Source: Aneurinibacillus sp. REN35 (lineage in GTDB: Bacteria > Bacillota > Bacilli > Aneurinibacillales > Aneurinibacillaceae). Taken from it: a stretch of DNA of 64,000 nucleotides. The DNA is taken from NCBI RefSeq assembly GCF_041379945.2, contig NZ_JBFTXJ020000002.1, positions 517,838-581,837 on the forward strand, in the 5' to 3' direction. A model generated the notes under the pieces. The model searched no databases, had not been told where the DNA came from, and saw only the letters and a program-made list of their open reading frames with translations. A program made the position numbers and the translations under genes. Of the stretch, positions 9,016-15,754 are shown one piece after another. The number at the start of each line of letters is the position of its first letter. Position 1 is the stretch's first letter.

Positions 9016-9321
9016 CTATTTTCTTTTACCCGTACCTTCCAATATAAAGGCGCTGAAGCTTGTGCCACCGGATACTTGCGTAAGCTCAGATTCATCTAAT
9101 TCGCCTTCGCCCGCCTGTAAATCAGGAAGTACAACTGTTAAGTTTGCACCCGCATTCTCTACTATTTGCAGCTTGAAGCCTTCTGGCACTTCTAGGCCAG
9201 TCGCCTGTTTCACCGCTTCCTCCGGATTGCTCAGGCATAGGGTACGAAATGCAGCGTCTGCTGCTGCCTTTTGTTTGATTACTTTCAACGCTTCTTCAAC
9301 TTTTTCCATGTTCCAATTCAT
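9016..9321 (-). CDS. NHLP-type RiPP precursor peptide A
   Basis: A 101-residue precursor. Residues 1-86 are a nitrile-hydratase-like leader: an acidic helix (MEKVEEALKVIKQKAAAD), then NPEEAVKQATGLEVPEGFK and LTVVLPDL, ending in the double-glycine site ELTQVSGG. Cleavage by the C39 peptidase encoded upstream would release the 15-residue core TSFSAFILEGTGKRK. The core has no Cys and contains two Lys near its end. The ATG follows AGAGGAGGAATAAAAAG. The leader differs from that of precursor B at only five positions. It would be exported by the adjacent NHLM transporters. Confidence 0.93.
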   Translation of the reverse strand: MNWNMEKVEEALKVIKQKAAADAAFRTLCLSNPEEAVKQATGLEVPEGFKLQIVENAGANLTVVLPDLQAGEGELDESELTQVSGGTSFSAFILEGTGKRK

Positions 9322-9323
9322 CT
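9044..9323. repeat. Duplicated precursor block, copy 1
   Basis: This block matches 9422-9701 in the same orientation with few differences, covering the ribosome-proximal start, the whole leader and the SFSAFI part of the core. Identity collapses beyond the core start, so the two genes arose by a recent duplication with divergence confined to the peptide tails. Confidence 0.85.
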
Positions 9324-9372
9324 TTTTATTCCTCCTCTTATTGTTTTAACAAGCTTATGTTTACTTTCTCTT

Positions 9373-9699
9373 CTATTTAAAGCTTCCTCGTCTTCTAATA
9401 TCGTCAAGACTATCGTATATAATAAAAGCACTAAAGCTTACCCCACCGGATACTTGCGCAAGCTCGGATTCATCTAACTCGCCTTCGTCCGCCTGCAAAT
9501 CAGGCAGCACAACCGTTAAGTGTGCACCCGCATTATCTACCATCTGCAGCTTGAAGCCTTCCGGCACTTCTAGGCCAGTCGCCTGTTTCACTGCTTCCTC
9601 TGGGTTGCTCAGGCATAGGGTACGAAATGCTGCATCTGCTGCTGCCTTTTGTTTGATTACTTTCAACGCTTCTTCAACTTTTTCCATGTTCCAATTCAT
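9373..9699 (-). CDS. NHLP-type RiPP precursor peptide B
   Basis: A 108-residue precursor with the same 86-residue leader as A (five changes), ending ELAQVSGG. The predicted core is 22 residues, starting VSFSAFI and ending RRRGSFK. It shares SFSAFI with core A but has an unrelated, highly basic tail. The start at 9699 is chosen because MNWNMEKVEE follows AAAGGGAGGAAGTAAG; a longer in-frame reading from 9786 would run into the promoter and lacks a ribosome site. The gene is the first in the precursor transcript and has a CRP-type site upstream. Confidence 0.93.
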   Translation of the reverse strand: MNWNMEKVEEALKVIKQKAAADAAFRTLCLSNPEEAVKQATGLEVPEGFKLQMVDNAGAHLTVVLPDLQADEGELDESELAQVSGGVSFSAFIIYDSLDDIRRRGSFK

Positions 9700-9701
9700 C
9701 T
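9422..9701. repeat. Duplicated precursor block, copy 2
   Basis: The direct repeat partner of 9044-9323. It encodes the leader and core start of precursor B. Confidence 0.85.
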
Positions 9702-9735
9702 TACTTCCTCCCTTTCGTATATCTTGCATGGTTTT

Positions 9736-9741
9736 ATTATA
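9736..9741 (-). promoter_or_regulatory. Precursor promoter -10 element
   Basis: The reverse strand carries a perfect TATAAT. No recognisable -35 hexamer sits 16-18 bases upstream. The start of transcription would be about 9729, giving a 30-base leader with the AAAGGGAGG ribosome site. A missing -35 box is typical of promoters that depend on an activator. Confidence 0.7.
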
Positions 9742-9762
9742 TGAAAGCTTTATAGCAAAAAC

Positions 9763-9778
9763 TGTAATCCCATTCACA
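9763..9778. promoter_or_regulatory. CRP-type operator at -41.5
   Basis: On the reverse strand this reads TGTGA-ATGGGA-TTACA, nine of ten core positions of the CRP consensus TGTGA-N6-TCACA. The centre, 9770.5, lies exactly 41.5 bases upstream of the predicted start at 9729, the class II activator position. The Crp/Fnr regulator in the same island has RETVxK in its recognition helix, very like the RETVxR of E. coli CRP that reads TGTGA. Confidence 0.75.
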
Positions 9779-9791
9779 AATTGCAAAACTT

Positions 9792-12683
9792 TTATACAAC
9801 TTGGCGACGGGCCATCGAAGCAAACAAGCCCTCCTGGGCAGACAGCTCTTCATACGTTCCTTGCTGCACGATTTTTCCTTTGTCCATCACAATAATTCGA
9901 TCCGCATGGACAATCGTGCTGAGCCGATGGGCAATGACAATACGGGTTGCATTCATGTTTTTTAGCATCTGCGTTACTTTTTCCTGTGAAATTTGATCCA
10001 GTGCGCTGGTTGCTTCATCGAGCAAAACAATTTTTGGTTTATTCACAATCGCACGGGCAATTAAAATGCGCTGCCTCTGTCCCCCTGAAAATGTTCCGCC
10101 ATCTTCAGATAAGACCGTATGCATCCCCATTGGAAGCTGATTGATATCACGATCCAAGCCGACGGCCTCTGCAGCATCCCAGGCATCATTTATTGTTAAG
10201 TCACTGCTCTGTCCCGTAATATTTTGCAAAATATCACCAACCCATACGCGCCCATTTTGCAATACGACACCGCATTGACGACGCACAGCACGTAAATTAA
10301 GGCCATTCAAATCTTTTCCATCATAGTGAATCGCACCGGTTAGCGGTGTTTCGAAGCCAAGCAGCAGACGGAGCAGCGTGGACTTGCCGCTTCCAGACGA
10401 GCCAACGATCGCAACATATTCTCCTGCTCGAACCCGCAATGACACATCATCAAGTGTTAAGCCAGAAGGAGCATGATAGGCGAAGGAAACATGACTTATT
10501 TCAATTTCTCCCCGCAGCACACCCGGTTCAGATCGACTGGCTTCTGTTTCAGGCTGTTCTTCAAGCAGGGGCTTTACCCGCTTGTATAGAGGCAGCAGCG
10601 CAAACAGCGGAATGGAGGAGGCGCAAAATCCAATGACCGAACCGATTAAAATCGAGTATGCAGTATAGAAGGCAACAAATTCTCCCGGATTCATGTGGAT
10701 ACCGAACGCAGAGACCGCCCAGAACAGAACGAGACTTGACATAAGCGGATAGCCGCTATTGATTACCTGCAAATGGTTGCCTGCCTCGCGTAATTTATAC
10801 GTGAAAGAACGCTGCATGCTAAAAGCGCTGCTCCAACGATTAAATGCACGTCTCTCGGCGGCCGCAACACGCAACTTCGGAATGTTGGCCACAAGCTGAA
10901 CAAGCATACCGCTCACCACCCCTTCCTGTTCCGCTGTTTTCTGCGTGTATTTTCGCAGCTTCACACTGATTAAAGCAAACAACAGAACGTAGACGACGGT
11001 CAGTCCGATTGCAAGCCACGCGAGTTTAGGTTCATACCAAAACAGCAGCATAATTTGCACAAAAGAAAATAGTGCATTTGACATGCCCGCCGAAACCCAG
11101 TCAGCAAAAAGACGAAAAGATGCGCTCACACCGCTGATTCGCTCCGCCAAATCTCCTGCATTATATTTACGAAAAAATGTTACAGGCATATTGAGCAGAC
11201 GATCCCATGTCGCGCTTTGCAGGGCAGCGTCTGATATTCCAAATAACCGCAGCCATAAAAATGCTTGCGAGACGGTGCATGCAAATATAGCAAAAGAAAC
11301 GGCCGCTAGCAAAATCAGTATATACAACAGTAATTCCGGTTCTGCCGCCGGAATGATCGTATCTACGAGCATTCCGGTAATAATAGGGAAAACCAGGCCT
11401 AAAATCCCCGTACTAAGGCCGAACATAAAAGCGCGGTACATATGTTTTTTCGTCCCGCGCGTAAAAAGAAAACGCAGCAAATCTTTTGCTTGCAACGGCT
11501 TATTGGCAAGCGGCCGATACAGTTCATAAGCAAAGCCATCCATCTGTATCGCCAGCTCAGCGTTCACCTTTCCCTTCTCGCCGGTTATTCCATCTAGGAA
11601 ATGATAGAAGGAACCATTACCCGGAATCAAAGCCAGAGGATAACCATCACTCCAAAATGCCAGCAGCGGTCCATGATCCTCTCTCCACCACTGATCCCGC
11701 AGCGCAACTTTGCGGTAACGTACCCCGGACTCATTAAATATCTCTTCAGGCTGCAGCTTACGCCCATGCTCATTAATTTGTTTCGGGGCTTGTATATGGA
11801 TGCCAAGCTCTTCTCCGATCCAGCGGCAGCACCGTAGCAGCGGCTCATCGCCTTCAGATTCGGCCAACGCCCTCTCCGGTCCTTCCTTTTCGGCTACAGC
11901 GGCAAAGCGCGACAATGCTTGTTCCATCATGCGGTCATCTTGATACGAGCGCAGCTTCATTCGTGCTCTCTCCGCCTCTTCCCGAGCTCTTGCATTACGT
12001 TGAATGAATAAACAAATGATCTGATGATACGAACGTAAGCTTGCGACAAATCCACTTTCTTTTATAAAGGTTTCCGTATTTGCATGATCAAGCCGATTTC
12101 CTTTTCGGGATGCAACCCATACCGAAGGCGATAGTGGTATTGCATGAGTAACAGGAATTTCAGGCACGTCATGTCTGCCCCAGCATTGTATAGGCAGCGT
12201 GAGCGGCATTGTCCATACCACACCGTTTTTCGATATGAATTCACTCTCCTGCCAGACGATCGTTTCTTCTTCAACAGAAACCGAGTTGGCATTGCGCGGC
12301 GGCATCTGCATAACAACGGAGGCAGCAATGCTTCCAAGCCATTCATCAATTGTTTGTGCAAGAAGGCTCTTATCCTGATCACCAGTAGATAACAATGCTT
12401 GCAAATCTACCTTTATTATTTTTGTCCCAGCCAGAGCATCCGCAATCAATCCGAAACGGCCCGGCTGTATGTCAGAAAAGGCAAACATACACTGCCCTGG
12501 TTCGATACTATGTAAAAATATTTTTGTGCTTGCGGCACGCCCCTCATAAATCGGAGCTGTATATATCTCGCACATTCCTTCTTTGACGATGTATATCGCT
12601 TGCGGATCATCTACTAGATATGATGTGCGTTTCGCAAAGGATAGAACCTCATGTGCGCAGCCAAGCCACATGTCCATATTCAT
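9792..12683 (-). CDS. NHLM-type peptide exporter, second ABC subunit
   Basis: A 963-residue protein of the NHLM_micro_ABC2 kind. It has an N-terminal region of roughly 370 residues with a cNMP/cupin-like part, then six membrane helices (about 400-690) and an ABC ATPase. The ATPase has Walker A GSSGSGKSTLLRLLLGF, signature FSGGQRQRILIARAI and Walker B VLLDEATSALD. It should pair with the peptidase-containing transporter encoded upstream, with which it overlaps by ATGA, a sign of coupled translation. Unlike three other proteins of the island, its N-terminal region lacks a clear GE..RxA phosphate cassette, so direct cAMP binding is doubtful. It is the last gene before the precursor promoter. Confidence 0.92.
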   Translation of the reverse strand: MNMDMWLGCAHEVLSFAKRTSYLVDDPQAIYIVKEGMCEIYTAPIYEGRAASTKIFLHSIEPGQCMFAFSDIQPGRFGLIADALAGTKIIKVDLQALLSTGDQDKSLLAQTIDEWLGSIAASVVMQMPPRNANSVSVEEETIVWQESEFISKNGVVWTMPLTLPIQCWGRHDVPEIPVTHAIPLSPSVWVASRKGNRLDHANTETFIKESGFVASLRSYHQIICLFIQRNARAREEAERARMKLRSYQDDRMMEQALSRFAAVAEKEGPERALAESEGDEPLLRCCRWIGEELGIHIQAPKQINEHGRKLQPEEIFNESGVRYRKVALRDQWWREDHGPLLAFWSDGYPLALIPGNGSFYHFLDGITGEKGKVNAELAIQMDGFAYELYRPLANKPLQAKDLLRFLFTRGTKKHMYRAFMFGLSTGILGLVFPIITGMLVDTIIPAAEPELLLYILILLAAVSFAIFACTVSQAFLWLRLFGISDAALQSATWDRLLNMPVTFFRKYNAGDLAERISGVSASFRLFADWVSAGMSNALFSFVQIMLLFWYEPKLAWLAIGLTVVYVLLFALISVKLRKYTQKTAEQEGVVSGMLVQLVANIPKLRVAAAERRAFNRWSSAFSMQRSFTYKLREAGNHLQVINSGYPLMSSLVLFWAVSAFGIHMNPGEFVAFYTAYSILIGSVIGFCASSIPLFALLPLYKRVKPLLEEQPETEASRSEPGVLRGEIEISHVSFAYHAPSGLTLDDVSLRVRAGEYVAIVGSSGSGKSTLLRLLLGFETPLTGAIHYDGKDLNGLNLRAVRRQCGVVLQNGRVWVGDILQNITGQSSDLTINDAWDAAEAVGLDRDINQLPMGMHTVLSEDGGTFSGGQRQRILIARAIVNKPKIVLLDEATSALDQISQEKVTQMLKNMNATRIVIAHRLSTIVHADRIIVMDKGKIVQQGTYEELSAQEGLFASMARRQVV

Positions 12684-14884
12684 GACGCTTCCTCCTTTTG
12701 CGCTGTCGCATTGTATAGACTCGCATAAAGCCCATCCGTCCGAAGGAGTTCATCATGCGTTCCCTGCTGTGCAATACGTCCTTTATCAAGCACCACGATT
12801 TGATCACAATCACGAATCGCACTAAGTCGATGAGCGATAATGATGCAGGTACAGCCTCTGCGACGAAGATTGGCATAAATGCGCGACTCTACATCAGGGT
12901 CTAGTGCGCTGGTCGCTTCATCAAAAATCAAAATGGACGGCTGCTGTGCAAGCGCGCGGGCAATTTCAATCCGTTGCGCCTGCCCTCCGCTAAAGTTGCG
13001 TCCCCCCTCTTCGAGCATATGCCCGTATCCTCCCGGCCTTGCGCTAATTTCTTCATGAATGCAGGCATCCTTAGCAGCATGCGCGACAACAGATTGCGGA
13101 ATTGTCGTATCCCATAACGTAATATTGTCACGAACCGTACCCGTAAACAGGCGAATGTCCTGATCGACCAGTGCGATCGAATGAACCAGCAGCGAGCGTG
13201 GAATGGCGGATCGCTCCACTCCATCACATACGACACTGCCCGCCCACGGCTCATACAATCCTGAGAGTACTTTAGCAATCGTCGATTTTCCGCTTCCCGA
13301 ACTGCCGACGATCGCGATGAACGAGCCTGGGAGTATCTGCAAAGAAATATCTTGGAGCAGCGGAGCATCGAGAGCATTATAACCAAATGTAATGTGATTC
13401 AATGCTACTTCCCCCGAAAGTTTTACTGGAGAGAGCGTCGGTTTCTTTCCTGTCTGCACTTCCGGTTGCGAGATACATGTACGATCAATCGGGTAACGAA
13501 GCACATCATCAAGTCGGGATAAGTGTCCCTTCATTTCCTGAAGCTGTTTACCCATGACCACCAAACTGTTGACAGGTCGTAAAAAACCGGCTGTAAATCC
13601 TTGAAAGGCCAAGAGCATCCCGACGCTGAACGTGCCGTTTAAAATAAACAAACCACCGACACACAAGATCAGCGTGGTATTCAGATGCTCCAGCAAGGCA
13701 GGAACTGCTGACAAATACTGATTCGATACGCCCAGCTTCTGCTGGGTGCGAATCATGTTCGCCTGATATCCGGCCCACCGGGCAAAGAAGTCGGATTCTC
13801 TTCCGCTCGCCTTCAGTGATTCCAGATTCAATAACCCTGCAAGAGAAGTACCCCATAGCTTTCCCTGCTCGACTTGCATTTTCTGATTTTGATCAGACTG
13901 CGACCTTGATACATAGAGCAGATAGAGCACATTAAGGGCAGCAACCAGAAAAGCGATCATGGCCAACCGAATATCATATGCGAGCATAAAACAGAAATAT
14001 ACACCAATGAGCAGAAAATCAATAACCGTTCCCGCTAAGCGCTCGGTAACAAACTCAGCAACCCGGTCACCCGCCTGTGCTCGACCGGCAATCTCGCCGG
14101 CATACCGCTGGGCAAAAAAAGAGGCTGGCAAACGGAACACATGCCATATGAATGTGCTGCACATGCTTAACGAAAGCTTTGTTTCCAATCGTAACAGCGC
14201 ATACTGGCGCAGTTTTGTAAGCAGCATTTGAAGCACGAGTGTTACACCCATTCCGAAAAGCAGCGCCGACATCCACTGCATCTGATCGGCAAGCAGCATC
14301 TGATCCACAAATATTTTCAGGAAAATGGGGATTAATACACCGACCGCAGCCAAAGCAAGTCCGGTTAAAATAAGGTATGTCCATTCCCGACCATATCCCT
14401 TGACTTGTGTTCCTAACGAATGCAGAACTGAAAACTTGCGGCCCTTCGGTATGAATTCTTCACCCGGCTCCATCGTTAACACCACACCGGTAAATGACTG
14501 ATCAAACTCCTCTGCAGACACGACAAGCGGACCGTGCGCAGGATCATTCAAATACACCCGACTTCCCTTAAATCCCTCCACGATAAGAAAGTGATTAAAA
14601 TTCCAGTGAACGATAAAGGGCGGGCTCATTTTTCGCAGACTTTCCGGTTCCTTCTTGAATCCTTTGGCATTCATGCCGTATTTGCGGGCAGCTTTTAATA
14701 GATTACCGGCATTGCTTCCGTCTCTTGATACACCGCAGTCTCCGCGCAGCGTTTCAATTGGGATATGACAACCGTAATACGATAGGATAATAGCCAGGGA
14801 AACAGCACCGCATTCGACGGCCTCCATCTGCAAAATTGTCGGTGTTACTCGTCTTCCGCGCTTACGGAACCATAATGAAGTCAC
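12680..14884 (-). CDS. NHLM-type peptidase/permease/ATPase exporter
   Basis: A 734-residue bacteriocin exporter. The N-terminal C39 peptidase has Gln19, Cys25 (MEAVECGAVSL), His98 (HWNFNHF) and Asp114 (LNDP), so it looks active against the GG sites of the two precursors. A six-helix transmembrane domain spans about 165-450. The ATPase follows with GSSGSGKSTIAKVLSGL, FSGGQAQRIEIARALAQ and ILIFDEATSALDPD. The protein cleaves the leader on the cytosolic side and pumps the core across the membrane. The gene lies 18 bases after the HlyD-like gene and overlaps the second ABC gene. Confidence 0.95.
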   Translation of the reverse strand: MTSLWFRKRGRRVTPTILQMEAVECGAVSLAIILSYYGCHIPIETLRGDCGVSRDGSNAGNLLKAARKYGMNAKGFKKEPESLRKMSPPFIVHWNFNHFLIVEGFKGSRVYLNDPAHGPLVVSAEEFDQSFTGVVLTMEPGEEFIPKGRKFSVLHSLGTQVKGYGREWTYLILTGLALAAVGVLIPIFLKIFVDQMLLADQMQWMSALLFGMGVTLVLQMLLTKLRQYALLRLETKLSLSMCSTFIWHVFRLPASFFAQRYAGEIAGRAQAGDRVAEFVTERLAGTVIDFLLIGVYFCFMLAYDIRLAMIAFLVAALNVLYLLYVSRSQSDQNQKMQVEQGKLWGTSLAGLLNLESLKASGRESDFFARWAGYQANMIRTQQKLGVSNQYLSAVPALLEHLNTTLILCVGGLFILNGTFSVGMLLAFQGFTAGFLRPVNSLVVMGKQLQEMKGHLSRLDDVLRYPIDRTCISQPEVQTGKKPTLSPVKLSGEVALNHITFGYNALDAPLLQDISLQILPGSFIAIVGSSGSGKSTIAKVLSGLYEPWAGSVVCDGVERSAIPRSLLVHSIALVDQDIRLFTGTVRDNITLWDTTIPQSVVAHAAKDACIHEEISARPGGYGHMLEEGGRNFSGGQAQRIEIARALAQQPSILIFDEATSALDPDVESRIYANLRRRGCTCIIIAHRLSAIRDCDQIVVLDKGRIAQQGTHDELLRTDGLYASLYNATAQKEEAS

Positions 14885-14902
14885 TTGCTCTCACCCCTAT
14901 GC

Positions 14903-15754
14903 TTAAAAGATCCAATCAATCGGGCGGCTTTTACCCACAATGAAATCAACTGCGCAAATCATTCCCGTTTGTGCCTGAAAGCCTGAAGACGCACGCGGAG
15001 CCGTCCAGCTAAATCCGGTCGAATGCTTTCTATCAGCCTGCAAAGCCACTCTAATTTCCACAACAGGACCTATCTCTGCGAATTTGGCAGCAATTTCACG
15101 GCTTCCAGTCGCTCGTTCCATGCGTTCAAGTGACGCCGGAACCGTTGAGACCGCGGAGACTCTTGCAAGGATTGCCCCGTTTTCGAATCCTCGATCCTGA
15201 TTGGGCCATACCCTAGCTTCCATGCCAACGGCAATATCCTTACCGTCCTGTACCGGCACATAAATCACCGCCTCTGCGCCTTCTTCTGCGCGTATCGCTT
15301 CTAATGTGAGCACCACATCTCCCGCCTGGAGCCATTGACCTGATATCGCATGAACCTGGACGACGCTGCCATTCTGCAAGCTTACGATACGAGACTGCTC
15401 TAACAATCGCTTAGAAGTGCTCGCTCCCTCAGACGTCCAAGCAGGATTATACACACGAGCGATTACATCGCCGCGCGCTACCCGATCACCAGGCCGTACG
15501 CTTATATCTGTTATTTGACCGGCTATGGCAGCAGTGACCGGCACTGTCTCTCCGTGTATAGCGAAGACACCTGTTCCCGTTTTTTGTACAGGAATCGCAC
15601 TAAAAATCGCCCAAACAAAAAAAGAAAGAAGCAGACCAAGTATCGCAAGCAGGACAATCCAATGACGAGGACGCGCCACCGTCATTAAGATATCCAGCTT
15701 TTCGGGAGAGGACATGCGCTCCATCGCTGCTTTACGGTATAGATTTGGATTCAT
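14903..15754 (-). CDS. NHLM-type HlyD-family secretion protein
   Basis: A 283-residue membrane-fusion-type protein. One membrane helix (about residues 32-52) is followed by a biotinyl-lipoyl-like part (TAAIAGQITDISVRPGDRVARGDVIARV, quoted in pieces in the gene) split by a short hairpin and a beta-barrel C-terminus. It should bridge the ABC exporters to the cell surface. In a Gram-positive cell there is no outer membrane, so it acts within the wall zone. The ATG follows GAGAGGGGAGCGGACA and lies inside the end of the preceding gene (23-base overlap). Confidence 0.88.
   Translation of the reverse strand: MNPNLYRKAAMERMSSPEKLDILMTVARPRHWIVLLAILGLLLSFFVWAIFSAIPVQKTGTGVFAIHGETVPVTAAIAGQITDISVRPGDRVARGDVIARVYNPAWTSEGASTSKRLLEQSRIVSLQNGSVVQVHAISGQWLQAGDVVLTLEAIRAEEGAEAVIYVPVQDGKDIAVGMEARVWPNQDRGFENGAILARVSAVSTVPASLERMERATGSREIAAKFAEIGPVVEIRVALQADRKHSTGFSWTAPRASSGFQAQTGMICAVDFIVGKSRPIDWIF

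Noticed and set aside
9373..9699. Lanthipeptide or TOMM precursor
   Set aside because: Neither core contains Cys, and no lanthionine synthetase or cyclodehydratase gene lies in the window.
9700..9786. N-terminal extension of precursor B from an upstream ATG
   Set aside because: It lacks a ribosome site and covers the -10 element and CRP-type dyad; the internal ATG with AAAGGGAGG matches precursor A exactly.
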